DNA of 20,189 nucleotides from Candidatus Peregrinibacteria bacterium CG11_big_fil_rev_8_21_14_0_20_46_8 (GTDB taxonomy: Bacteria > Patescibacteriota > Gracilibacteria > UBA1369 > UM-FILTER-53-11): positions 1 to 20,189 of the forward strand of contig PCVQ01000017.1 of the NCBI GenBank assembly GCA_002796025.1, written 5' to 3'. The notes under the pieces are model-generated. The model made no database searches. It was not told the origin of the DNA and saw nothing but the letters and a program-made list of their open reading frames with translations. The position numbers were made by a program, and so were the translations under genes. This document shows positions 5,488 to 14,230 of this stretch, piece by piece. How positions within the stretch are numbered: the first letter of the stretch is position 1; every line of letters begins with the position of its first letter.

Positions 5488-6810
5488 ATGAAAGCACTAC
5501 TCATTGGAAACGGCGCGCGCGAACACTGTATTGCCGAGGCGCTTACAAAGAATGGAAAAGTTGCACTGAGCGTCTATGCTAAGGCGAATAATCCAGGCAT
5601 GCGTGAGCTTGCTGCCGAGTATAAGTTGGGTGATCTTGGCGATTCGGATGCGATCGTAGCCTTTGCGCAAAAGGTAAAGCCGCACTTTGCGTTTGTTGGA
5701 CCGGAAGATCCGCTGTGCGCCGGTGTTGCGGACCGTTTGTGGCAGATTGATGTTCCGGTTGTTGGGCCGCACAAGGCGGTGGCGCAGCTTGAGGGCTCAA
5801 AATCTTTTACGCGCGATTTGGTCGCAAAGTACGATATTCCGGGAAATCCGAAGTTTCGGGTTTTTACAACCGAGGAGGGGATTGTGGATTTTATTCGCGA
5901 GCTTGATGAAAATTATGTAGTAAAGGCCGAAGGATTAATGGGTGGCAAGGGAGTAAAAGTTTCCGGCGATCACTTGCACTCAGCTGAAGAGGGTCGCGAT
6001 TTTGCACTGCAGGCCATTGAAAAATTTGGGCGTGTTGTTGTGGAAGAAAAGTTAGTGGGGCAGGAATTTAGTTTGTTCCATGCGGTGGACGGTACAACGG
6101 TTTTAGATATGATCCCGGCGCAAGATCATAAACGTGCCTTTGAAAACGACGAAGGGCCGAATACCGGCGGTATGGGCTCGTATACCGATGCAAATCATCT
6201 CTTGCCTTTTTTAACACGTGAAGATGTGGAGCAGGCCCACGAAATTAGCCGTCGTGTGGTTGAGGCGGTAAAGCAAGAGACCGGCTTGCCTTACAAAGGG
6301 ATTTTGTACGGCGGCTTTATGGCGTGCAAAGAAGGTGTGCGTTTGATTGAATATAATGTTCGCTTTGGAGATCCCGAGGTTATGAATGTGCTGCCGATTA
6401 TGAAGACCGATTTTGTGGATGTGTGTCTGGCGATTTTGAATGGAAGTTTGAGCGGCATGAAACTGGAGTTTGAAGAAAAGGCGACCGTTTGTAAGTATGT
6501 TGTCCCAGAGGGATATCCAGATGCGCCAAAAAAGAATGAGAAGATAGAATTAGTTGGCGAGCTTCCGCCCGGTGTGAAGCGCTACTTTGCATCTGTAGAC
6601 CAGCGCGAGGACGGGCTGTATTTGGGCGGTTCCCGCGCAATTGGATTTGTGGGAATCGGAGATACGCTGGCAGAGGCTGAGCAAAAGGCAGAAATTGCGG
6701 CGCAGACAGTAAAGGGGCCGGTATTTCATAGAAAAGATGTTGGCACCGCTGGGCTTATTCAAAAACGTGTGCAAATGATGCATCAATTGCGAGGATATTT
6801 ACAAAAATAG
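5488..6810 (+). CDS. purD: Phosphoribosylamine-glycine ligase (GAR synthetase)
   Basis: 440 aa, close to the usual length. It joins phosphoribosylamine and glycine with ATP to form glycinamide ribonucleotide, directly downstream of PurF. It is an ATP-grasp enzyme. The N-terminal domain starts with GNGAREHCIAEAL, followed by FVGPEDPLCAGVAD. The ATP-grasp core has YVVKAEGLMGGKGV and VVVEEKLVGQEFS. The signature AQDHKRAFENDEGPNTGGMG and the metal/ATP-binding RLIEYNVRFGDPE are complete. A C-terminal PurD domain (about 330-425) contains GGSRAIGFVGIGDTLAEA. The ATG at 5488 begins the family N-terminus exactly and sits 2 nt after hairpin 2. There is no Shine-Dalgarno. Glycine for the reaction could come from the SHMT encoded further on. 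Other purine genes are not in the window. Confidence 0.97.
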   Translation: MKALLIGNGAREHCIAEALTKNGKVALSVYAKANNPGMRELAAEYKLGDLGDSDAIVAFAQKVKPHFAFVGPEDPLCAGVADRLWQIDVPVVGPHKAVAQLEGSKSFTRDLVAKYDIPGNPKFRVFTTEEGIVDFIRELDENYVVKAEGLMGGKGVKVSGDHLHSAEEGRDFALQAIEKFGRVVVEEKLVGQEFSLFHAVDGTTVLDMIPAQDHKRAFENDEGPNTGGMGSYTDANHLLPFLTREDVEQAHEISRRVVEAVKQETGLPYKGILYGGFMACKEGVRLIEYNVRFGDPEVMNVLPIMKTDFVDVCLAILNGSLSGMKLEFEEKATVCKYVVPEGYPDAPKKNEKIELVGELPPGVKRYFASVDQREDGLYLGGSRAIGFVGIGDTLAEAEQKAEIAAQTVKGPVFHRKDVGTAGLIQKRVQMMHQLRGYLQK

Positions 6811-6859
6811 ATTGGGAATTTTGATATTGGTTGTTTAGTTATTATTTGTTATTTGATGC

Positions 6860-6889
6860 TTGGTCCATTGGTTATTTTTCCTGTATACT
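6860..6889 (+). promoter_or_regulatory. Promoter of the solute-binding protein/phosphatase unit
   Basis: TTGGTC (6860-6865), an 18-nt spacer, TATACT (6884-6889), then the ATG at 6896 after 6 nt. The message would be leaderless. The 49 bp before it, after purD, are AT-rich and show no hairpin. Confidence 0.55.
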
Positions 6890-6895
6890 ATCTGG

Positions 6896-8413
6896 ATGCG
6901 TATAGGAAGGATATTACTAATTATCTTGTACTTTGGGGCGCTTGTGCTCGTTGGCTCAAAGGTCTTCTTTGAATCCAAATTTGATGCCGCTGTGGGGGCC
7001 ATGATGTCTCACCAAGGTGAAGAACTAAAAACACTCCGAATCGGACTCTCTGAGCCCGCAGTGTCTTTGCACCCGCTTACGAACGATATCGGTTCGAGAA
7101 CGCGCCTGCTGCATATATACGAGCCGCTGATTCGCGTTGTGCCTGATTTGCGTTTGGAGCCGGCTCTGGCAATCTCATACGGCGTTCAAGATTCTACTAC
7201 ATGGGAATTTAGAATTCGCCCGGATGTTCGCTTTCACGATGGCTCGCTGGTAACTTTTGCTGATATTGAATACTCATTGTTGCAGGCGCGCGATGCACAA
7301 AACTCCGGTGTTTCGGATTTGGCTGCGAATATTGCTGCGATCGAAAAAATTGATGAAGAGACTTTTCACATTACTACGCAAGCACCTGATCCTCTACTGC
7401 CCGCGAAGCTTTCTTCACTTTTTATTTTTAAGGGATCGAGCGAGCAGCATATTGGTACCGGACCGTATATTTTTGCACAGCAAAAAGAGGGAATTCTGCA
7501 TTTGAACCGTCACGATGCCTATTGGGATAAAGCGCCGGCATTTGCAACGGTCGAGCTTGTGACTCTTGCATCAAAGAGCGACCGCACTGCGGCTCTGCAG
7601 GAAAAAACGGTTTCAGTATTGCAAAATCTGCCGCCGGATCTTGCCGATGCCTTTCCGGTAAATAATTTTGTACTTAAAACAATGCCGAGTTTAGAGGTGA
7701 ATTTTTTGCTCTTCAATTTTCAGTCTATTTTTAAAGATCCACTCTTGCGCGAAGCCGTCATCCGCTCTATTGACCGCGAAAAGCTGGCAAAGCTTGGCTT
7801 TGGTTTTGCAACGCCGGTCTATCAGTTTATACCGAATGGCGTCTTTGGTTACGATGGTGGTCTGGAGAAGCTATCTTATAATGAAGCGCGTGCTCGTGAA
7901 TTAGTATCGCTTATCAAACCTCCAAAAATAACTTTGGATTTACCGCAGGGGCTTGAAGGTCTTGGCAAAAATCTCATGCGCATGTTTGAGCGGGTAGGAC
8001 TTGCAGCAGAAATTCGCATTCACTCTATTGCAGAAATTGGTCAGCTTATTCAAAAGCGCCAGTCGCCCTTTTTCTTTTTTGGCTGGCGCTCCGATCTTGG
8101 TGATGCGCTCGATTTTTTGACTGCGGTAGTTCACTCGCCGCAAGCAACATTTGGTCAATTTAATGGTGCTAACTATATTAATCCCGAAGTCGATAAGCTT
8201 ATTGAAGAGAGCCGTGAGACGCTCGATCCGCGTGATCGTTTGCGGCGTATGCGCAGAGCACTGGCTATTATTACCGTACAGGATATGGTTGGTGTGCCCC
8301 TCTTTTCACCCGAAGTTCCTTATGCAGTGAGCGGTGATATTTTGTGGGAGCCGCGGGTTGATGGGTACGTTCTTGCACAGGAAGTCGGATTGCGGGCTTC
8401 ATCAAAAAAATAA
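6896..8413 (+). CDS. Membrane-anchored family-5 (peptide/nickel-type) extracellular solute-binding protein
   Basis: 505 aa from the ATG at 6896, which the promoter favours over 6860. Residues 5-21 are a hydrophobic helix with no lipobox cysteine, so the protein is either anchored by an uncleaved signal or secreted, not a lipoprotein. The rest matches the SBP_bac_5 fold: SLHPLTNDIGSRTRLLHIYEPL near the N-terminus, then TWEFRIRPDVRFHDGSLVTFADIEYSL (about 102-128 region), FHITTQAPDPLLPAKLSS, GTGPYIF, NRHDAYWDKAP and LREAVIRSIDREKLA. These proteins bind oligopeptides or similar ligands and pass them to an ABC permease. No permease or ATPase gene is near. The gene immediately downstream (3 nt) encodes a HAMP/SpoIIE phosphatase, which suggests a sensory partner. 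The ligand is unknown. Confidence 0.88.
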   Translation: MRIGRILLIILYFGALVLVGSKVFFESKFDAAVGAMMSHQGEELKTLRIGLSEPAVSLHPLTNDIGSRTRLLHIYEPLIRVVPDLRLEPALAISYGVQDSTTWEFRIRPDVRFHDGSLVTFADIEYSLLQARDAQNSGVSDLAANIAAIEKIDEETFHITTQAPDPLLPAKLSSLFIFKGSSEQHIGTGPYIFAQQKEGILHLNRHDAYWDKAPAFATVELVTLASKSDRTAALQEKTVSVLQNLPPDLADAFPVNNFVLKTMPSLEVNFLLFNFQSIFKDPLLREAVIRSIDREKLAKLGFGFATPVYQFIPNGVFGYDGGLEKLSYNEARARELVSLIKPPKITLDLPQGLEGLGKNLMRMFERVGLAAEIRIHSIAEIGQLIQKRQSPFFFFGWRSDLGDALDFLTAVVHSPQATFGQFNGANYINPEVDKLIEESRETLDPRDRLRRMRRALAIITVQDMVGVPLFSPEVPYAVSGDILWEPRVDGYVLAQEVGLRASSKK

Positions 8414-8416
8414 AAC

Positions 8417-10003
8417 ATGTTTCATTCTATTAAATCAAAATTAATTGTTGGCGTGACGGCTCTTATTGTTGTGCTGTTCAGCGCGACGGCTTTTCAGCTT
8501 ATTGAGGAGAAAAAAGAAGAGCTTGCTCATGACATTTACGTGCAGACCCGTGCACTTACCGAACTTACTACGCCAAAAATTGCCGACCTCTATGAGACAT
8601 TTTTGGCCGAAAATAGCTTTGTACTTTTTAACCGGGAGCTGAAAGATGTTGTCTTTCGCAAGAGTGATGATATTGAAGCTTTAAAGATTTTTAGCTTTGC
8701 AGGAGAGATTCTTTATGACTCCATTGCTGAAGAAAATCGCGCGTATGAGGGTGATACCCGGACTGTAGAAGAGAGCGGACTTACAGAGCGTATTAAATCG
8801 CGGTTGCCCAGTTATGCACTTGAACCCCGCGAAGGGGAGGGTGGCCGTCTTGTGTATCTTAAGAAAAATCAGGATGGTACTTTTTTGGCTGTAGATCGGG
8901 ATGAGCGGCCGATCCCACCGATTGCTGATGACGAAAGAATTGCAAATATTGTGTTTCCTTTTGACGGTCGCTTTGCGGTGCAGTTCGACCTGACGTATGC
9001 CGCGCTCGATGCCCGTGTTGCGCGCATGCAAGAGCGCATTATTTTGCTGACACTTTTTGGCATATTATTGGGATTTGGTTTTGCATGGTTTACCTCGACG
9101 CGGCTTACCCGTCCGATTCAAAAGTTAACGCAAGGTGCACTTAAACTGGCAACCGGTGATTTTTCTACCAGGGTTTTTGTGAAAACACGCGATGAGGTTG
9201 GTGTCTTGGCGAGCACATTTAATCAAATGGCGGTTGATTTGCAAAAGTCTCTGGAGGCGCGTGTCTATAAAGAGCGTGTTGCAAAAGAGCTCGAACTGGC
9301 TTCTAAAATTCATACGCAAATTTTGCCAAAAGAGTTGCCGCAAGTTCGAGATATTGAAATTGCTGCTCAAGTTATTCCTGCCGCAGAGGTGGGCGGAGAT
9401 AGTTATGATTTTATTTCGGTGACCGAAAATAAACACATATTTTATTTAGGAGATGTAACCGGACATGGTGTGCCTGCCGGAATCGTTGTGTCTATTGCGA
9501 ATGCTCTTATTTACGCATATTCAACTTCTGCAAGCCTGCCGGAGATTCTTATTAATGCAAATCGAGTTCTTAAATTGAAAACTGCGCAAAATATGTTTAT
9601 GACCATGATAATGGCGCAGTATGATGCAGGCAGATTGAGCTTTGTAAGCGCCGGACATCCCGGAATGCTCCACTATAAAGCGGCAACGCAGCAGGTAGAA
9701 GTTGCACCGACCGGAGGCATTGCTTTGGGCATGGTGCCGGATGTTTCAAAGTTGATGAAAGAGCAAGAACTTCAATTTGAATCCGGTGACTGTCTTGTTA
9801 TGTATAGCGATGGTGTGCCTGAGGCCGTGGGACCGGATGGAAAGATGTACGAAATGGAGCGTTTTAAGAGTTCCTTGATGCAGCATGGCACATTACAAAG
9901 TGCGGATGCGATAAAGAGCGGGCTGCTTCAGGATGTAAAGAATTTTACCGGCGCAGCCGAGCAAACTGACGATATTACTTTTGTGGTTGTGAAACGCAGG
10001 TAG
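8417..10003 (+). CDS. Membrane sensor with HAMP domain and SpoIIE/RsbU-type PP2C phosphatase
   Basis: 528 aa. TM1 is at about 8-28, an extracytoplasmic sensor region spans about 30-205, TM2 is at about 207-225, and a HAMP linker spans about 226-280 (TRPIQKLTQGALKLATGDFS). A helical segment follows (KERVAKELELASKIHTQILP, typical of the entry into RsbU-like domains), then a PPM/SpoIIE phosphatase domain (about 310-527). The metal-binding acidic residues are present: Asp328 in EVGGDSYDF, Asp346 in GDVTGHGVPAG, Asp465 in MYSDGVPEA and Asp518/519 in QTDDIT. Such enzymes dephosphorylate a phosphoserine/threonine protein, often an anti-anti-sigma factor (partner switching). No STAS or anti-sigma gene is seen here. 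The gene starts 3 nt after the solute-binding protein gene, and its last 29 nt overlap the end of the convergent 1030-aa gene. Confidence 0.93.
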   Translation: MFHSIKSKLIVGVTALIVVLFSATAFQLIEEKKEELAHDIYVQTRALTELTTPKIADLYETFLAENSFVLFNRELKDVVFRKSDDIEALKIFSFAGEILYDSIAEENRAYEGDTRTVEESGLTERIKSRLPSYALEPREGEGGRLVYLKKNQDGTFLAVDRDERPIPPIADDERIANIVFPFDGRFAVQFDLTYAALDARVARMQERIILLTLFGILLGFGFAWFTSTRLTRPIQKLTQGALKLATGDFSTRVFVKTRDEVGVLASTFNQMAVDLQKSLEARVYKERVAKELELASKIHTQILPKELPQVRDIEIAAQVIPAAEVGGDSYDFISVTENKHIFYLGDVTGHGVPAGIVVSIANALIYAYSTSASLPEILINANRVLKLKTAQNMFMTMIMAQYDAGRLSFVSAGHPGMLHYKAATQQVEVAPTGGIALGMVPDVSKLMKEQELQFESGDCLVMYSDGVPEAVGPDGKMYEMERFKSSLMQHGTLQSADAIKSGLLQDVKNFTGAAEQTDDITFVVVKRR

Positions 10004-13000
10004 CCTCAACAGTTTGGGGTTCTGTGGAGCGCTCTATGCCAGGTATTTCCTCTTCGATAATCTTTTTTCTCTTACTCTTAGGAAAATTTTTGCGACTAAT
10101 TTCCATTGTGCCGGTGCACACTTCGTTCCTTCTTTCGCCGCGAAAGCTCAATTGTTCTGTAACGGTTTCTTCGCCGGTTTGTAAAGTAGAAATTACTTCA
10201 TTAAAATTTTTAGGACCAGCATCAATTGTACTATTGTTTGGCAGTTTGCAATATGCGTTAAAAATACCTGTGCGTAAATCCCGTGCAGGGTTTTTGGGAT
10301 CGGGAAATATTCTAAGCGCATTCCAGCAGGCAGCTGTGATTGTTCGGGATGTTTCGGCTGATACTTGTACAACGCGGGCAGGCACAGGCGGCGTTGGCCG
10401 TGCCGGGATTACAATGCTTTCTTCAGGTTTTTTATAGCGCTGTGCAAAAATAATAACACCAGCAGCACATAGTATTGCAGCAACACCTGCGCGGGTATGC
10501 CATCTTTGCATTGGAATTGATGATTTTGGAGAAGCAATTGGTTGAGGAACTTGTTGAGGCTCAATTGTATGAGGAGCTACTGGTTGATGTGCAACCGCCT
10601 CAGTTGCGCCTACCTCTTGCAGGAAATTATTCACTGATTGTATAGGCGGCAATGACTCCAACTGGCGGTGATCGCCCAAAGATGGTATTTCGGTTGTTGT
10701 AAAAGCAGCATATTCATCTGTATCGGCATCAGCTTCATGTGTGTCAAACGAGGCATCATAGCTATTTGCTCCAGGATCGACGAGAAGAGAGCCGCTGCTT
10801 GTAACTCTGCTAGCAATTGAATCAATTGCATCTGCACCTGCAGCAACAAAAGAACGCGGGCGTGGCATCGCTATTTCATGTTTGCTGGCTGCGCGGATTT
10901 CATCAATGTCCTCATCATCCAGTTCGATAGTTGCTGGATTATCACCTTCTTCATCGTGCTCATCACCATACTCCAGTAAGGCAATTGTTCTTTGCGGCAG
11001 TGGTGGCGGTACTCTATCTGGTAAGAAACGTGCAATCACTTCGCGGCACTCTCTTTTGAAGGCATCAAGATCTCCTTCGGGCGGAAGATGTAAGACGATT
11101 CTTTCATATGTAGATACCGCGAAGGCGCTCTGTTCGTCTGCATTTGCTTCCGTTTCGATAACAAATACTGGTATTGAATCATCATTTGTTGGTATTTGTT
11201 CCAGTATCGCGCTGCTCACAAATTCTGCAGCCTCCGCGAGACGGTGCAAATACTCTACTGAATGCTCTCCATCACCGAAAGAGATGTCGATATTAGGAAA
11301 CATTTTCGACAAAAGTTCTTGTGCATTAATCGCCGATACCGATCGGCTTTTTTGATCAGTAGAAAGCACGCTTCCGCTCATAAGCGCCTCTCTCAAGGCA
11401 ATAAAATCTTCAGGGGTGAGGGGTGTAGGCATGTCCGGCAGTGATCCGGCATCGTCACCTAAAAGCTCAAAGCTTATCTCACTATCGAGCGAGGGCTCTG
11501 CACTTGTTGCCCTTGCACTTGTCGTCTCTGCAGCTTTATTCAGCACTGCTGCGTTATTGCTCCCACCAATCTTATAAGGAATGATAAAATCATAACCTGA
11601 AAATGTTATCCCTTCGGCAGCAGTTGATCCATCCCCAAGAGATATTATTGCTCGTTTCGCCCGCAAGCTTTCATGTTTATCCGGATTTTCGGTGAACCAC
11701 ATTCTTAGCTCGTGTATGGCATCCTGAAGTGCTCCAACAGTAAGAGATCCTTCCGGCACATCGATGCGGATATGTAAATCTGTTGCGCGGATTGTGGCTG
11801 CACTTGCAAGTGCATTAGATATTTGTGTTTCCTTTGGAATTGCTGCTCGGGGACCTGCGACCTCAGTACGCTGTTCTTCAGATCTAAGATAGATTTCAAA
11901 TGCTTGGATAAAATTTTTGTAAATATGATGATATTTATCATCACAGCAAAAAGTAAATTTATCCCTACTCTTTTTTAAGGCAATCCCGTCTTCGTGTTGA
12001 TGTACAAGAACAATTCCTTGAGGGAAAATGGTTGCAAACAATGCTTCTGGTATTTCTCGAAAAAATCGTACTATTTTTTTCTGTTCTTCTCGAGCAAGCG
12101 GCAGTTGCGATTGATATTTCACAGCAGAAAGTGCCGGCCAATTTTTATTGAACCAGTGGACGACTTGATCAGGCGGTATTTCTTCTCTTTTTTTTGCTGT
12201 AACTGCCTCATAAATATTTGTAAGTTGATTGGTTGTGAGATATGCAGCTGCATTTAACGTAAAGGTGCTGTTTTTTGTTCTCAAAAGTTCCTGAGCGTCT
12301 TCGCGTGCAATATATACTGTAGCGTAATCACTGCCAAAAATTATTGGCTGTGCCGGCATACGATTTGCGGCCGTCCATAGTGCTGCATAGTCATAGAGTG
12401 CATGGAGTTGAGTTGCGGTTGAGCCGGCGGTATCGGCCGCTATTTCGATGGCAATTTGGTTCTTCCACATATCCTGAACGATTGCTTGGGTCGTTTCAGT
12501 TGCAAAAAAAAGCTCAGGCTGATCGTTAATAATTATTACAGGGAGATATCCTTCTGGTGAATGTCCGGTGTGGTACTGAATACGTTCGAGAATATCCATC
12601 CATTCAAGAACTCTATGTATAGCAAGTGGCGGTTTCTCATCTGCATCACCGGTTTGATCTAATATTTGCACTCCTGCAAAGCGGCTTGTAAGGAGATGTA
12701 TTGCATCTCCGTATGACATTTCAAAAACACCTTCTTGAGCTACAATCGGTTCTTGAAAAGCGGTTTCGCCGCCTACAGCTTCATAAGCCGACAGGAGGGT
12801 ATGCAGTGCGGAGAATTCTGCAAGATGAATATCGCTCGCGTCTAAAAAGCTGATATCGATATTTGGCCACAATCTTTGGCAAATCTGTTTGCTTTGCTCG
12901 GTTGTGTATGAGGTCTTTGAGCTATCTGCTTGTATACCAAGTGCATCATGAATTGCTTGCCAAGCTTTTCCACTACGGAGACCAGCGCGCTGATACGGCG

Positions 13001-13067
13001 GAGCAAGCGCTATCTCATCTATAGAACGCTGTAGTTGTATTGGTGCTTCTCTGGATGTTTCTGACAT
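9975..13067 (-). CDS. Giant single-span membrane protein with degenerate internal repeats, unknown family
   Basis: 1030 aa, not recognised. There is no N-terminal signal peptide. Residues 1-700 are globular with internal repetition: RLWPNIDISF (65-74) and KMFPNIDISF (588-597) share their surroundings over about 60 residues, and a looser unit (amphipathic helix, then a short strand such as LPVIIIND or IPVFVIE) recurs about six times. Residues 698-724 are very acidic. Residues 725-855 are Pro/Ser/Ala/Gln-rich and probably disordered. One membrane helix lies at about 859-876. The C-terminal 150 residues contain exactly four cysteines (914, 940, 984, 1024), suggesting disulfides and an outside location, with the 850-residue N-terminal part inside. 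The ATG begins 1 nt after the stop of the secreted 353-aa gene, so the two are probably coupled. No catalytic motif is visible. It may be a structural or scaffold protein of the envelope. Confidence 0.8.
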   Translation of the reverse strand: MSETSREAPIQLQRSIDEIALAPPYQRAGLRSGKAWQAIHDALGIQADSSKTSYTTEQSKQICQRLWPNIDISFLDASDIHLAEFSALHTLLSAYEAVGGETAFQEPIVAQEGVFEMSYGDAIHLLTSRFAGVQILDQTGDADEKPPLAIHRVLEWMDILERIQYHTGHSPEGYLPVIIINDQPELFFATETTQAIVQDMWKNQIAIEIAADTAGSTATQLHALYDYAALWTAANRMPAQPIIFGSDYATVYIAREDAQELLRTKNSTFTLNAAAYLTTNQLTNIYEAVTAKKREEIPPDQVVHWFNKNWPALSAVKYQSQLPLAREEQKKIVRFFREIPEALFATIFPQGIVLVHQHEDGIALKKSRDKFTFCCDDKYHHIYKNFIQAFEIYLRSEEQRTEVAGPRAAIPKETQISNALASAATIRATDLHIRIDVPEGSLTVGALQDAIHELRMWFTENPDKHESLRAKRAIISLGDGSTAAEGITFSGYDFIIPYKIGGSNNAAVLNKAAETTSARATSAEPSLDSEISFELLGDDAGSLPDMPTPLTPEDFIALREALMSGSVLSTDQKSRSVSAINAQELLSKMFPNIDISFGDGEHSVEYLHRLAEAAEFVSSAILEQIPTNDDSIPVFVIETEANADEQSAFAVSTYERIVLHLPPEGDLDAFKRECREVIARFLPDRVPPPLPQRTIALLEYGDEHDEEGDNPATIELDDEDIDEIRAASKHEIAMPRPRSFVAAGADAIDSIASRVTSSGSLLVDPGANSYDASFDTHEADADTDEYAAFTTTEIPSLGDHRQLESLPPIQSVNNFLQEVGATEAVAHQPVAPHTIEPQQVPQPIASPKSSIPMQRWHTRAGVAAILCAAGVIIFAQRYKKPEESIVIPARPTPPVPARVVQVSAETSRTITAACWNALRIFPDPKNPARDLRTGIFNAYCKLPNNSTIDAGPKNFNEVISTLQTGEETVTEQLSFRGERRNEVCTGTMEISRKNFPKSKRKKIIEEEIPGIERSTEPQTVEATCVSQPQK

Positions 13068-13068
13068 A

Positions 13069-14130
13069 TTATCGTAAGTAAGGCCGCATCGGCACCTTGT
13101 ACTTTAGTTTTTCCTCTTTTGAGAGATCTTTCACGGAAAGTTGCGCCCCAAAAAGATTTGCTTGTCGGCGCGTATCCCAGCAGAAGAAAGTAACTACATC
13201 TGCATCGCGCGGATCAGGATAGGTATTGCATTTTGGTGCTTTGCCATCGGGTAATTTAAGTTTTTTCCCTTCGGGGTCAAACAGAACACGAACACTGTCT
13301 CTGACTTTTTCGGCCAGTAGGTCCACAGTTTGCGGCTCGGTCAGCCGTTCCCCGCCAAAGCGTCCCGGTACCGGCGGCTCAATGCGAATCATCTTGCATG
13401 CTTGCGATTCGTTGTGGCGGTTTCTTCCGATAGGGTTTGCGGATTCATAGATATAGAGACCGTCTGTGCTTTTCATCGTTACCGTTAATTCATTTGGATT
13501 TCCCGGTGTATTTTGTTTGAGCTCGTACGTGAAATCTTCAGGGTCAAATGGATATCTTCTAAAATCTCCCATCAGGCGAAGTTTTAAGCCGGTTGGATGT
13601 CCCATAGCATTGCATGGAAATTCCAGGCGCGCGCCCCGCTCCGGTATATCGAAAACAGCCGGTTCGGCCGGTTTTGGTGCCGGTTTTCGCTTTTTTGCCG
13701 CAGCTCGTTTTTTTACTTTTTTTGGTGCCGCTTTCGGTGTCTTCTTGGTCTCGCAGCACGGTCGCTTATAAGGTTCGCCTGTACCCGGGAGCGGCAGCTT
13801 AACGGTGACGGTGACTGTTTTTCCATCGATGCATACGTCTGGTGGTGCTGCACCTGTATCTTTTTTGTCGCAAATTGTTCCGGCATCTGCCGCGCTACTT
13901 CCATCCGGCGCGCTTCCGCCATCGGCTGGCCCTACGCCCCCATCTCTCGGACCTCGATCAATAATTGGCGGCGACGAGCTTGGAGGAGGCCCATCTGCAT
14001 TACTTTTTGATGCCACAGCAATGAGCGCAGCAATAGCAGTGCCTGTAGCAGCAATATGTGATGCTCGAAGTCTTGGGGTAGGAGATACAACTGATTTTGC
14101 TGTCCGGTCAGGGGAATGTGGCCTATTCAT
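13069..14130 (-). CDS. Secreted cysteine-rich protein of unknown family
   Basis: 353 aa from the ATG at 14130. A longer frame to 14190 would run through the promoter. The N-terminus is basic (five Arg/Lys in the first 22 residues), followed by a hydrophobic core (about 25-41) and a plausible signal-peptidase site after SNA (about 44-46). Residues 47-85 are Pro/Gly/Asp/Ser-rich linker. Residues 85-125 contain two cysteines and a strand-rich stretch. A pair of adjacent cysteines is followed by a Lys/Ala/Pro-rich basic segment (about 130-155, KKTPKAAPKKVKKRAAAKK), histone-tail-like and likely to bind polyanions such as wall polymers or DNA. A C-terminal domain (about 165-353) has four more cysteines. 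Eight cysteines in all fits disulfide bonding outside the cytoplasm. The gene is followed by the 1030-aa gene after 1 nt and preceded by htrA. I cannot assign a function. Confidence 0.78.
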   Translation of the reverse strand: MNRPHSPDRTAKSVVSPTPRLRASHIAATGTAIAALIAVASKSNADGPPPSSSPPIIDRGPRDGGVGPADGGSAPDGSSAADAGTICDKKDTGAAPPDVCIDGKTVTVTVKLPLPGTGEPYKRPCCETKKTPKAAPKKVKKRAAAKKRKPAPKPAEPAVFDIPERGARLEFPCNAMGHPTGLKLRLMGDFRRYPFDPEDFTYELKQNTPGNPNELTVTMKSTDGLYIYESANPIGRNRHNESQACKMIRIEPPVPGRFGGERLTEPQTVDLLAEKVRDSVRVLFDPEGKKLKLPDGKAPKCNTYPDPRDADVVTFFCWDTRRQANLFGAQLSVKDLSKEEKLKYKVPMRPYLR

Positions 14131-14156
14131 GGGCAGAACAATGGTTAAGGAGTGGT

Positions 14157-14184
14157 ATTTTACTGAAAAAGCCTTCGAAGTCAA
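14157..14184 (-). promoter_or_regulatory. Promoter of the 353-aa/1030-aa gene pair
   Basis: The minus strand reads TTGACT (14184-14179), a 16-nt spacer, then TAAAAT (14162-14157). The ATG at 14130 is 26 nt downstream, giving a leader of about 19-20 nt without Shine-Dalgarno. The pair can therefore be transcribed independently of htrA upstream. Confidence 0.65.
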
Positions 14185-14230
14185 GTGCAACAGATGACAT
14201 GAGACTTAGATAGAGACGCAGGAAGAGCAA

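Noticed and set aside
10882..11355. 157-codon + strand frame beginning with a serine run
   Set aside because: The serine run is the antisense of the acidic stretch (about residues 698-724) of the 1030-aa protein. It is a composition shadow.
14131..14190. Longer start for the 353-aa protein at 14190
   Set aside because: It would place the start inside a good TTGACT/TAAAAT promoter and put 20 residues ahead of an otherwise sensible signal peptide.
13466..14197. Several + strand frames opposite the 353-aa gene
   Set aside because: They come from the biased Pro/Gly/Lys/Ala codons of the secreted protein. None has a start signal or a plausible fold.
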